A stretch of DNA of 64,000 bases. It comes from Physcia stellaris. Its lineage: Eukaryota; Ascomycota; Lecanoromycetes; Caliciales; Physciaceae. Location of the stretch: NCBI GenBank assembly GCA_018902385.1, contig JABSSW010000019.1, forward strand, positions 1-64,000, written 5' to 3'. A model generated the notes under the pieces. It worked only from the letters and a program-made list of their open reading frames with translations. It had not been told where the DNA came from and searched no databases. The translations under genes and the position numbers were made by a program. Positions within the stretch are counted from its first letter, which is position 1. Every line of letters starts with the position of its first letter. Below are positions 11,297 through 21,771 of this stretch, piece after piece.

Positions 11297-12921
11297 TTTA
11301 TTAGCTCCGACGGGGTATTAGATCTTCTAGGATATTTTTCCGGCGAAGAGTGTCTCAGGCCTTCCAAATCTGAGCCGTTCGAAGGTGGGAAGAATACAAA
11401 ACGAAGTTCAACAACAACATACGTCCTACAAGCAGGTGTAAGTTTGCTGATCAAGTACAGTCGATGCTGAAAATGCTTTAGGAGCGCGGTACTGATTTAA
11501 CCCACGGATACTGAGCGATTCCAAGATCAAGAGACGGAATGGTGCTCACGTACTAAATTCTGACAGCGTCATTAGCGTCATGATATCACTCGGGGAATGA
11601 ACGAACTCATCTATCATTTGCTGCATCTTCTTGCATGCAAGTATCCTTGAGCATTTTCAAAGCTTGGGCATCAATTTTGCCGTCATATTGCGTCCCGGAC
11701 ATATATCAGTAAACAGATAACCCGAGTTCTTACGCTCGGCGATGCCCAACATCTCCGATGTTGGCGCGCGGCGCACAGCCCGTAAGATGTTTCGAGCACT
11801 CTAAAGATAGAGTTGCGTTATGCTCCTCTCATTCAGGGACTTTGGGCAGCAAAACAATGTCGCACAACCTCCGGCAGCGGCAACTCGCATGATCTTAGAA
11901 CAATCCGCGGTACACGTCAGAATGTATCTTTGTAAAGACTCGAAGTGCTTTACAGAAGTCACGGAATTCTTTGAACAGTCGACATACATTCTTGAGAAGT
12001 TCGTGAAGTATATACCCCACGGTGGGCTCACTTTTAACTAGCGCCCAAGCGGGCCGCTCCCCGGAGCAGCCCCGGATAAGCCGGCACCTGCTCCCGGGGG
12101 CCGTACCGCCCAAAAGTGAGCCCTGCCAGGGCGTGGGATGATGTCAGTAGTCGTTAGCCATCGATCCATGGATTAGCGATTCCGAGCAGCGTTGGAATTG
12201 GACTATAATAGGCAGCTTGCAGCAAACGATAAGTTTCAGCTAATCCGTTGGACCGAGCATGTTACACAATGGGTTCCCGTTCTAGGGAGGAACAAAGATC
12301 CGCAGCTGAAAACGTGAAAGATTATGCAGCCGTCACCCCATCGAGCTGCTGCAGTCTGACGTTCAGCGAAGCTGAGGAAGCGCATCTGACACTCTTAGAA
12401 GATGACTTGCCGCGGGGTACTCTCCATGAATGTTGCTGGTTTATGATGGTTGGATGCGGAGTGGTTCGTCCCCGGATTTGTTATTTGTGCTGGATTAAAG
12501 CGTCTTGTACAGCGCTGCAGCTGTGATTTACCATTGAGATCCAGTGCCTGCATCACAGTATGCCAGTTGGGTAACTGCTTGAAAGTCCGGAAAATGTAAC
12601 CGATCGCCTGGGTAACAGCCCATGAGGACTCGCAGACTTGAACAGCACCTCTCCTAATCGTTAAAAGTCCTAGCCACTTCAGGATCGAGCTTCTGAATAT
12701 ATTTGTCCCCTTTATAGATGCATCCATATCATATTGCTAGTGAAATTGCAATAGTGAAAGACGTGAAATAGGACTCGACAAAGCCAGGAACGCTCAAAGA
12801 AACATAGGTCAAAACTGAATGGTCATCAGATCACGAACCTAGCTACAGCTTCTTTAACCAATATTCGTTTAGAAATGACCGAGATCAATCCGCCTCCATG
12901 TAAAGAAGATCCCAAGTACAC
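11297..12921. other. Intergenic stretch, 1.6 kb
   Basis: No convincing gene was seen. Small frames at 11801-12041 and 12248-12727 lack homology, splice continuity or codon bias. The notable feature is the GC-rich fold-back repeat at 12015-12138. Confidence 0.5.
12015..12138. repeat. GC-rich fold-back (inverted-repeat) element
   Basis: A perfect 12-bp inverted pair, GGGCTCACTTTT at 12024-12035 and AAAAGTGAGCCC at 12112-12123, is enclosed by an outer pair, CCCACG (12016-12021) and CGTGGG (12132-12137). The interior, about 75 bp and very GC-rich, is itself partly self-complementary (GGGCCGCTCCCCGGAGCAG against CTGCTCCCGGGGGCC). The whole can fold into one long hairpin, like a fold-back MITE. 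No clear target-site duplication was found. Confidence 0.55.
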
Positions 12922-13739
12922 TTACCCCGACGAGCAATTTCCAGCTTTGCAAACGAAGGGGTCAGCACAGTCATTGTAAGTCTTACAAGACGCTCCCAGA
13001 CAATGGCCTTCCCACGCGCACGATGTCGGTCCTGGCCCACTCTTTTTCGTGGTACTCGTCAATAGTGTTGTCGCCGTTGTTGATAGTGAACTTGCCGCCG
13101 TCGAGCTTACTGGCGTGCTACTTCCCGTGCCGGTACACAAGTCGCCTCCTTCACCGATCTCATATGTTTTCTTGTTGCAAATTCCGTCCGAAAAGAAGGG
13201 TGTCGTATCAGTGGGTAGGTCCTTAGCCGGGTCTCGGACTATAGTTTGTGGGCCTCCGGGAAGGCTGTTCTCACAGTCTATTTGGGTGTCCCCGCCATTT
13301 GAGTAAGTCGAGCCAGTCCAAAGATCGATGTGATACTCTTTGCTCGAGTCCCAGTCTTCTTCTGGATAGGGTCTTAGCACCTTTGAACATCCTCCACTTT
13401 GCAAGTGAGCGGGTAAATGAATCAAGACTTACTGCACTGCTCACAATCATCCTCATATCGGGCGTACTTTCTCAGATAAGGTAGATACACCACGTCGCAC
13501 ACCTTGAAATCCCCATCGGTAGCGGTAGCAAAGGTTATCGGGTCATCGTAGGAGCCTGTTCCTCCAGCAAGGGAATGGCCGCAATTGGACCAGGCTATGC
13601 CGGCGCCTGGAGGGGAGTTGTCCGGGTAGCCAAAGAAAGTGATCTTAACATTATCAAGAGGAGAGCATGATTCAGACTGTGAAGGGAGTACGCCTAGAAA
13701 GCCAGCGACGGCGAGGACGACGATTGGAGATGCTTTCAT
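12922..13739 (-). CDS. Secreted double-psi-beta-barrel-like protein with cysteine-rich C-terminal module
   Basis: Two exons, 13739-13433 and 13391-12922, encode 258 aa; the 41-nt intron starts GTAAGT. The start was chosen at MKAS because it gives a clear signal peptide (hydrophobic VVLAVAGFLGVLP, cleavage near QSES). The mature part has NCGHSLAGGTGSYDDP, then a D-D-C-x-x-C pair followed after the intron by EYHIDLWTG. This resembles the arrangement in double-psi-beta-barrel (barwin/expansin/GH45-like) proteins, where D-C-x-x-C-G precedes HxDL. A Ser/Thr linker leads to a terminal six-cysteine module spaced C5C4C5C5C4C that could bind a carbohydrate. Likely extracellular; enzyme activity not established. 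A GTAAGT overlaps the stop region, so a further 3-prime exon is possible. Confidence 0.7.
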
Positions 13740-14785
13740 TGTGGAAAGTGAAGGATTTGCAGCGTTTACTTTCGTTCCACGTGAAGCAGAGAAGTGTTTG
13801 GATAGTAAAAGTAAAAGCAGGAGAGAGAAATATATACCTACCGTTCTGGGGCACAAGTTAAGCCATCGTTGCGCCGGCGTAGCAAGGCTTCTGGATGTAC
13901 AGGAGCCAAAGTCCAGGTAAGCATTGACATGAAACAGCCTCGTTACCGTAGTCTCTTTGGGGAGTATGTCCGGTACCCTTAAGTTGTTCGACGCCTTTCG
14001 GCCTAACACTTGATGAACAGCGCCCCTTGAGAAGATTTTCTGTCCGACGTGGGGGCGTTTCAACGCCCTCTGGTCACACCACACTCATTCCGCAGGACTC
14101 AGTCAAGGGTCAATGGGTCATTGTATCATCGTCAATAGCTCGGTAACCCTTTTAGAGCATAGTGGAGGTGTCAACGTCAAATTAAGGTGAATCTCCGATG
14201 ATCATTTGATGACAGTGACGTTCTTTGGCCCCATCTTGTGGAGGCACAGCCAATGTTGGCTGTTTCACCTTCAAAGAGCTATAACCCTATATCACGTGAG
14301 TGAATGCAAGCCCTAAGGTTGAGGCCTTGAGAGAAGTTGGCAGTTCGGGCCGAAATTCCAGCGATTTGCTTAGGGAAGTACTTTGAAAACTCTGGACCTT
14401 GCAGATTAGAAGAGCAAGGCAGATTGAAGCCGCGAAGCTCGCGTTGACTTGCACGCTGGAACGGGACTGTCGTGAAAAGTCTGATTATTCCATCTGATCT
14501 TAGTTTGGGTATACGATGTACCACTGGTTTGCTACTTTTTCATCCGTAGAAGTTGGTCATCTTGCAATTCAATCGGCAGCTTGGGATTGTAAATTGTATA
14601 CAAACACGCCGAGAAATTTACCTTTAATCCAAGATTGCCGCTTCTTTGTCTAGGACGGACTGGTGGAACAGACCCCGAAATGCGCAGATCATACGGAGAA
14701 AGGAACAACGACTCCCGAACTTTGCCACAATATCTGAAATCGTGTGGGTGAGAAATTCAGATGGTTGGCTACAAGTGTTAGTATC
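13740..14785. other. Intergenic stretch between divergent genes
   Basis: This about 1-kb interval lies between the minus-strand secreted-protein gene and the plus-strand HET gene and probably contains both promoters. Small frames here (for example 14279-14524) have no support. No repeat or RNA gene was seen. Confidence 0.5.
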
Positions 14786-16609
14786 ATGACAGATTCAAAA
14801 GGAAAGTCTGCGAAGGAGAGACATGATTTCTGCTACGGCAGCATCGAGTCGAAGGAGAGATTGATTCGAGTCGTCCAGGTGAAGCCAAGCCTCACTGTGG
14901 ACGGATTGCTACAATGTCGACTAGACACCGTCAGACTGGACAGCCAGTATTTCTGTCTCTCATATACATGGGGCTCCGCAAAGCCGAGAAGGCAAATACA
15001 AGTCAATGACCATCGCTTTTACGTGCGACGTAATCTATGGAAATTTCTTCATATCGCAAGGCAGCGTGAAGAGATACAGCCTCTATGGATTGACGCAATC
15101 TGTGTCGATCAGAGCAATGTGAAGGAGCGGAATCAACAGGTTAGTATGATGGGAGACATATACCGAAACGCGAAAGAGGTCATCGTCTGGCTTGGTGAAG
15201 GCGATTCCGGCCTCGAAGCGGCTTTGGACATGGTAGGTGAAAAGGCCACGTTGGGACCAAAGCTCGAAAGTACTGACAGAGAATTTCGCTCTCGACTGGG
15301 TCTTCGCCGATCTGATACCCAGTCGTTTTCTTCGGCCATGGACAAAATGACCACTTTGCCTTATTGGGATCGCGTTTGGATAAAACAAGAGCTTATGCTC
15401 AGTCAAAATCTGCGGTTCATGTACGACCGAGCCGAGAGCTGCTTTCTCCATACATCATTATGCCAGTGTAGAGGCTCAAAGTGGTGCTCAAAACATGATG
15501 CTTGGGGAGTGGGTCCAACAACATGCACCAGAATATTCGATTACTGTGCCAATAATCCACATTCGACTTATCGACGCCCATTACAAGATTTGATTAGGCT
15601 CTTCGCGGACTCTACTTGCTCTGAAGTCCTTGATCGTGTCTACGGATTGCTTTCTATGGCTATCGAAGGGGAAGCATTCGAAGTTGATTACGGGATTTCT
15701 CCCATTGAGCTATTCGTGCGAACGCTTAGTATTGCCCAGCCTACATCAGTCACAACCAAGTTCAGATTCATGTGGGAGCTCTTCAATAGTCTCCGACTTT
15801 CTTATTTGGATATTAGAGAAGGTTGTCTCAATCCGTTGGTAGAAAAATATGCAATGAACACCTGGTCGTTCCTCGTACCACTCAATCCTTATGCTGTCAT
15901 CAAGCAGTCAGAGATGACCCACAGTAACGCGATAGCTGGCCGTTTAGGAGCACGGGATCGTTACACACTGAGTGGGACGCTCAACCTAGCACCTTATTAT
16001 TCTCAACGAGTGAATCACGAGGGTTCCTCAGAGCAATCATTGGTTGTTCTACGCGGCAAAACGCTAAGAAATGGCTTCATGGTTTATGTAGAATATACAA
16101 CCTCTGACAAAGATACTGAATTCCGGGCGGACGACCTACTTCTTACCTTTGCACCAAGCCTGGGATTCTCCAATATTTTCCTAATTGGTCGGCGCTACAA
16201 AGATTCGGGCTCTAGTGTTGAGATCGTAGCTGTCGCAGAGTCAGATCGTCCAGTACAGTGGTTTAATGGCAATCTCCGTCGGACAGCTTCCACTAATAAT
16301 GAAGGACGGATCACCCTCAAGATTTACGACCCGCCAACGTGCGTCAAGGATGCCCCTATCTCTTTTCAGGTTAGTCAGAGCCAGCCGGCAAGTATAGTCA
16401 CTGCCAATATACGCTTTGATGTCTCTTCCGTTGCGCATATCATTCGACTGCTGGTTCCAGAACCAAACAGTGGAGATGATATGTGGAATTGGAGAGTTGA
16501 GAGAATGTCCCTGATGCACGAAGCTATCGTCTCGCACTCCCGGGCTCTCCATGGTCGCCCACGAAAGAGAGAGAAGCCTACCAAAGGTCCAGCAGCTCTC
16601 AGAGGATGA
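14786..16609 (+). CDS. Heterokaryon incompatibility (HET) domain protein
   Basis: Single-exon gene of 607 aa from the first in-frame ATG; the frame is open further upstream, but only from a GTG. The HET domain spans about residues 55-205 with the family blocks in order: YFCLSYTWGS, then LWIDAICVDQSNVKERNQQV and MGDIYRNAKEVIVWLGE. HET domains mediate non-self recognition and programmed cell death in filamentous ascomycetes, usually as polymorphic members of large families. The C-terminal 400 residues have no recognised domain and end in a basic tail (GRPRKREKPTKG). Neighbours are other accessory-type genes. Its partner or recognised allele cannot be inferred. Confidence 0.9.
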   Translation: MTDSKGKSAKERHDFCYGSIESKERLIRVVQVKPSLTVDGLLQCRLDTVRLDSQYFCLSYTWGSAKPRRQIQVNDHRFYVRRNLWKFLHIARQREEIQPLWIDAICVDQSNVKERNQQVSMMGDIYRNAKEVIVWLGEGDSGLEAALDMVGEKATLGPKLESTDREFRSRLGLRRSDTQSFSSAMDKMTTLPYWDRVWIKQELMLSQNLRFMYDRAESCFLHTSLCQCRGSKWCSKHDAWGVGPTTCTRIFDYCANNPHSTYRRPLQDLIRLFADSTCSEVLDRVYGLLSMAIEGEAFEVDYGISPIELFVRTLSIAQPTSVTTKFRFMWELFNSLRLSYLDIREGCLNPLVEKYAMNTWSFLVPLNPYAVIKQSEMTHSNAIAGRLGARDRYTLSGTLNLAPYYSQRVNHEGSSEQSLVVLRGKTLRNGFMVYVEYTTSDKDTEFRADDLLLTFAPSLGFSNIFLIGRRYKDSGSSVEIVAVAESDRPVQWFNGNLRRTASTNNEGRITLKIYDPPTCVKDAPISFQVSQSQPASIVTANIRFDVSSVAHIIRLLVPEPNSGDDMWNWRVERMSLMHEAIVSHSRALHGRPRKREKPTKGPAALRG

Positions 16610-16739
16610 TTAAAATGTGAGACCGACATCACTTACCTTGCCAGAGATTCTAGTCGGAATTCTGCGGAGCATCGGAAATCATATTTTGCTGACTGGAGTG
16701 CATAAGCAGAGTTGAGAGCAGAATTCGTGTTTAGCGGGG

Positions 16740-17414
16740 TTATAATATCTCTGGGCAGGTGATGCCTCGTCCAAAATTGAGGGTGGAGAGGGCACCCTTG
16801 ATTCCGCGGTGATCGCTGGCACTTTCATCACATCTGCCAGACATGATTGTCTGATTGAAAGGATGATCTGCATACAGGCGGTGAAACGGCTTAAGACTTG
16901 TGACTGACGCTGTGAATACGACACGCTTCATGGAAGGCGTCGCCTGAGCTGCTTCGAGCACTGCCTTAGTTCCTGCAAGCGCTGCAGATACTAGATCACG
17001 TGGTGTTGTCGTCCCTAGCGGAGATGCCACATGGATAAAATAAGAGCAATGCTTGACTGCTTCAAGATGGGCACCTCTTCCGGTGTTGTCCGTAACAATA
17101 GCAAAATTCAAAGCTCCACTTGACAGGAACTTCTGGATTGAAGGACCCCTCGAGATTGTGTCAACAGCATCCTGGCAGCGGACCACCGCTCGGACATGAT
17201 ACTGGATAATTGATTCTTTAGCAAGACGAGCGGTCACGCCTTCCGCGGAGGGAACTCGCGAATGGAGATTGAGAGCTAGCAGGAGCATGCTAGCTGTCAG
17301 AAATATGTAGCGAGATGTTGAATCTGTCACCTACTCCGGCTTAAGTGTACCAACGAGCACGGCATATCCGATGAGCCCAGTTCCACCAGTTAAAACTAAT
17401 GGAGGAGATGACAT
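16740..17414 (-). pseudogene. Truncated NAD(P)-dependent epimerase/dehydratase (extended SDR)
   Basis: Minus-strand sequence begins at 17414 with MSSPPLVLTGGTGLIGYAVL, the Rossmann GxxGxxG start of extended SDRs of the ketoreductase/dihydroflavonol-reductase type. After a stop/splice ambiguity at about 17334 it resumes YHVRAVVR, then CSYFIHVASPLGT and RVVFTASVTS, the family motifs up to the active-site Ser region. The frame then loses homology and ends at 16740, so the catalytic YxxxK and the substrate-binding half are absent (about 200 residues against 320-350 in the family). A 45-nt GTAGGT-to-GCTAG intron can bridge the first gap but leaves about 30 residues not found in relatives. Probably a decayed copy. 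Confidence 0.6.
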
Positions 17415-17960
17415 GGCGATACACGAATCAAACCGAAGAACTACAGAGATAATGTTGAGATGGTACCGAGAGATTATTAGTGATACGGCGCAGCATAATA
17501 CCCTCTCAGTAACACGTCAGCAACCTCGGAACGAGTGAGACGGTTGCTGGCGTGAGCTGACGTGAGCTTCGATCCTGAATTGATGTAGTCCAGAAGTCGA
17601 TCCAGCTTTCTAGAATAGTGCACCTGTCGTTCAGCCCTGGCTCTACTACTGGAAGTCTCTTGCAGTCTTTAGTTTCGTCCAGTTTCCAAGACAGGCCGAT
17701 CCCATCATTGCGTAAGAGCCAGTAATTCCAAACGGCTTCCAGCATTAAGGCGGACATTCGTGCTGACTGGTTCATCATATCTGCATGCAAGCTCCACCCG
17801 CCCAATTGAATCGGCCAGACTTTCAGCAATTTGTCGGTCATTCACATAACCCTTCAATCCTCGGTCATTCTCGTTATCGCCTGCGCCCTCGCTGCTTCTT
17901 TTACCTTCGATAGGCGCCAGTATATACCCGGCTCTCAAATTCTGCCTTGTTTCCATCATC
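17415..17960. other. Intergenic stretch
   Basis: Small frames on both strands (17506-17841, 17705-18001) show no homology. Presumed promoter of the rhodopsin-domain gene and of the truncated epimerase. Confidence 0.4.
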
Positions 17961-19274
17961 ATGGGCGCCGTCACTGCTACGGCTACGTCTATGATATCCA
18001 TAACTGCCGTAGAAGTTCTGGTTGCTTCGGCTGCAGTCCTGCTACGAGCATTTTCTATACGTATCAGACGCCGGCCATGGAAGGTCCACGATTTTTGGTG
18101 TTTGGGCTCACTGGTAAGTCGCAGAACGAGCGTCCTACGGATTGTGTCTTGATGAACCTATTAGCTCTGCTTGATCGCTCTTGCTGCCGATATCGCATAT
18201 GGTAGGTGGTATAGATATCGACATTGAAAGACCTTATTGTGTAACACTGCTTACTCGAGAAAGGCTCCGTAAAGGGTGGAGTGGGTAGAGACGTAGATGC
18301 GTCTCGACCTGAGAACGTCACAGTCGCGCTCAAGGCGATCCATTACTGAGTGCAGAGGTAATCGAAACGCGAGAATGACCCTGATAATCTTTCGAAGACT
18401 GACTTTGCTGGCCACTTTCCTTGGGCTATTGGCACCGCCTGCTTCAGACTTTCCATCCCCATCCTCAACATCGAAATGTTTCCTGTGTCGGCTTTCTTCA
18501 GATGTGCAACTACAACAGCAGTGATAGTGGTTCTCAATTGCGTGATGACTATCTTGGTGGCTTGCTTGAGTTGCGGGCCCATCGAATCCATATGGGATCA
18601 ATCAAAGGGCGACTTTGACCTAACGCATGTTTCGACGTTCATCATCAATTCTGTGAATACGTTGCTAGACATTTGGGTCGTCTGCCTGCCGCTACCCGTC
18701 GTCTGGGGATTACAAACGTCGATCCCAAAGATGATTGCAATAAGCGCGACATTCGCACTCGGGCTTTTGTGAGTCCATCTGCTTGCAAAGCATACATTGA
18801 ACAGACGCTGAAAGGCTCTTTGATAGAATGGCGGGCATAAACCTTAGCCGCATTATAATGATCAAAAGGTGCGGCGAAGATTTGTATTGCATCTTGCCTT
18901 TTACGACACTGGCGGGGAGTGAAGTGACCGTTGGTATTCTAGTCGCCTGTGTGCCTACCCTCGCGCCTGTCTTCCATCCGGAACAGTTCGGACGTCGCGC
19001 AGTCGCTCTTCGCCAGCGTGAGAATAGTCGCCAGCGTGAGAATAGTCGCCAGCATGAGAATAGTCGCCAGCATCTCCTAGCGGCCCGTGGCAGGCAGCCC
19101 AGCCATAATCTTCTTCCAGTCAGCGATCCAACTCCGGCAAATAGAAGATCATTTAGGATTGAAAAGCCACGAAAAACCGGCGAGTGTCTTCCAAGCGTGT
19201 CAGAATTCAAGAGTTGCTTCGACTTGAAAGTAACAGAAAAACCTGACCATGTACAGCTAAGCGAGTTCTCCTAG
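17961..19274 (+). CDS. Fungal rhodopsin-domain (PTH11-related) integral membrane protein, exon structure partly unresolved
   Basis: Several coding blocks follow each other. Exon 1 (17961-18113) has a first membrane helix and KVHDFWCLGSL, before GTAAGT. Exon 2 (18165-18201) reads LCLIALAADIAYG. Exon 3 begins near 18256 with GGVGRDVDASRPENVTVALK. A larger block, about 18400-18772, holds AIGTACFRLSIPILNIEMF and further helices up to LPLPVVWGL, with donor GTGAGT. The last exon (about 18831-19274) holds MAGINLSRI and GILVACVPTLAPVF. This order matches the seven-helix fungal rhodopsin domain. Between VALK and AIGTACF two in-frame stops lie in a stretch with no convincing intron, so the gene may be damaged. 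The cytoplasmic tail carries an 18-bp coding minisatellite. Confidence 0.6.
19011..19074 (+). repeat. 18-bp coding minisatellite
   Basis: Three and a half tandem copies of CGCCAGCGTGAGAATAGT (later copies with CAT for CGT) encode RQRENS/RQHENS repeats in the tail of the rhodopsin-domain protein. The unit is a multiple of three, so copy-number change keeps the frame. Confidence 0.85.
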
Positions 19275-19522
19275 CCTAGCGTCACGTAGAGGCACGATGC
19301 TCAACGGCATCACTGCGGACTTATGGTCTGAACGATAGCAAGACAAAGGTAGAGACTGTTCGTTCTGCCTAAAATGCTGACAATCTCTGGCTGGCTTTAC
19401 CGATGGTCTCAGGACGGGGTTGTGTCGAATCATTCAAATCATATACCTCTAGAGATATGTATTTAGCCTCGCAATCCCATCTTCCAAAGAAGAATGTGAG
19501 ACGTCAAATATTCGTGAGACAT

Positions 19523-20621
19523 CTATGCTGCAAGACTTGTCTGCTCCTGCCATCGTTGCATCAGCGCTTTGAGCTCCTCATCCTGAACATCAATCGAGAA
19601 ATCAACATCACTTGTAATCTCCGCCACCATCTGATCCGCATCCCAGCTTGAAAATTGTGCTTCGGAGCCGATCTTTCGACCTTCTTCAGTCCTAGTAAGT
19701 TCACACCACAAGGCCTGGAGCTCAACCTCCCAACCGAGCGCTGCAGCAAGTCTTCGAACCCCATCGTCGCAGTCGCCGAGAAGTACGACGTCATCTGCGC
19801 GACTTCCTAGCGTTGTCACATGTTCCTGATTGATCAATAGCCTCGGAACGCCTTGGGGACAGCGCTCTGGGAGGCAGGCAAAATTGCCCGCAGTCAGACT
19901 AGTTCCCATCACGATGCAGAGATCGCTTTCGGCGGGGAGCATCTCGTTCTGGGTGAAGGCTGTCGGTAACTCGTCGCCGTACATCATGATGTCCGGCTTC
20001 ACGAACCCATGGCATTGCTCGCAACGAGGGATCTCGCGACCCAGGATCGCTTCTCGCATCTTGGCGCTCGGGTAGGAGCTCTTGCAATCGATGCAATGCT
20101 GATCTGCATAGCTTCCGTGGCCTTCTACAATCTTATCAACCGGCACGCCGGCCAAAACCGATAGCCTGTCGTTATTCTGCTCAAAGAGCTTCAAGAGTAG
20201 CCCTTTGTCCGAGAGAAGTCGGATGAAACAGTGGGCAATGGTCGGCTGGAAGAGACCTGTGTAGAGCTCGCGTATCAAGCTGTAAAATGGCTTTGGATTC
20301 ACCCGGAAGTACGAGATATGGAAGACGGCTTCCATGAACGGTGAAGGGGGCAGATTGAGCCGAGCCAGACGCGCGTAAAGGCCAGTGTTGGGAGACTGAA
20401 TGTCGGGTATCCCGGCGCTGGTACTGATTCCGGCACCATCCTGTGGTCCTCCGCTTAGCATGTTTCCTTGATGCAAGATGGGTCCGGTAGTTACCTACCA
20501 CAACAATGATTTTCTTGGCTCGTCCGTCGTTGACATAATTCGCGATTGACTCCAAGGATCTATCCTCCAGGGTTAGGGGCGGAGGGTCCTTATCCAACCT
20601 AGCGGATTGATCCGAGAGCAT
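19523..20621 (-). CDS. Sirtuin (Sir2/Hst2-type) with substituted NAD-pocket residues
   Basis: Exons 20621-20499 and 20440-19523 give 346 aa; the intron starts GTAGGT and ends CCACAG, and joins IIVV to DGAGISTSAGIPD. Order of motifs: GAGISTSAGIPD near residue 43, YFRVNPKPFYSL typical of class I Hst2 relatives, a zinc knuckle CIDC...CEQC, the catalytic His in EGHGS, and MGTSL. Sirtuins remove acyl groups from lysines using NAD+. Two otherwise near-invariant residues are changed: PDFRSP of the family reads PDIQSP, and the QNID region reads EQNNDR. The catalytic His and the zinc ligands remain. It may be a specialised or weakly active enzyme. An upstream TTG in frame is not used as start because the ATG at 20621 gives the usual N-terminus. 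Confidence 0.85.
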
Positions 20622-21771
20622 TTTCAATGTGTCATGAGTTCTAACGCCTTCACTCTACTGAGCGAGAACTGCTAGGGCAACGACTTCTGCGACCGTTGAT
20701 CGGATAGCTTAGTGGCTTAAGCTATCGGAATTTTGATCCAAGTGTACGTCTCCAATGGAAGGCATTGCCAAACGTGTGTACATCAGATAATTATTGCTCA
20801 TACGACTCTGATCTTATCCGAGGGGAAACCCATTCTCTCGTCCATCGTGCATTAATAGTAATGTCAAGTCATTAGCTCATGCAAGTAGATAGAGCGCATC
20901 CTAAGCTCCTGCCAGTCGGTCGAATTCGGGCCACCTCCACGGCTTACTCGACGTTCTAGTATTCGGCGACAGCGTCCCGGTCCGAGGCTTGACCATAGAA
21001 TTTGCAGGATGCGGGCCGGGCCAGTCGTGGCACGTGTGACCCCAGGTGGGGACCGTTGTATGAAAGAACTTCTATGATGATAAGGGTGGACGCGGGGTAT
21101 CAGGAATAATGCGGCTTTTAACTTTATGATGGTGACAAGGCTTGTGCTTATCCGAGGCGTACTCAGTACTAGAACTTTCATCTCCTTTTGCGGGCTGGCG
21201 GGCTGTTGCTCTGGGGCGAGGAATCCGTCTTCTTCGTTGGTCGCGCGGGATGGGATCATCCTGGGCAGGCCGAGTGAGATTTCGCGTTTCGCTCATCTGT
21301 CTGAAAAATTAAAATTGATAATGCTTGCCTAGGACTTGGGATGTTCGAACATCCCTGGGGTTGGAAAAAGTGAGGTGGACCGGGGGCGGAGGACGAAACA
21401 ATGGAGATCAGCTCATGTATCGAGGCGATCTGCAATCACTGCATATCTTATGATCTTCATCCACGCCTTGAGATAGAGCGCTAGATATGGAATAGTACTC
21501 CGAGCCACACATTTGATGGTATTCGCATCTTGATAGACTCTACTGCAAGATGCATTCTCTAGCCGAGCATCATCCATGCATGGCTGCAGAATGCACCATT
21601 AGCAATTCCCCGCATCTCGCTCCCGGAGAAAGAGATGCGAGACTCAGCGGCCAGGGTTTGAGGAAATTGAAAATTGATCCCAAACCAGGATAAGTGCCCA
21701 CATGTGCATGATAGCATGAGGATCTAGATCATTTCCCACGAACCACAGGATCCGCATTAGAATTCCTGTTA
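20622..21771. other. Intergenic stretch, 1.15 kb
   Basis: No supported gene. A basic 74-codon minus-strand frame at 21072-21296 (MSETRNLTRPAQDD start) and an overlapping one at 20864-21259 lack recognisable domains. Confidence 0.4.

Noticed and set aside
12248-12727. Plus-strand 92-codon and minus-strand 110-codon frames
   Set aside because: They overlap each other, have no domain, no splice partners and no promoter evidence.
14744-14785. GTG start for the HET protein
   Set aside because: The ATG at 14786 is the first in-frame ATG, and the upstream residues have no family counterpart.
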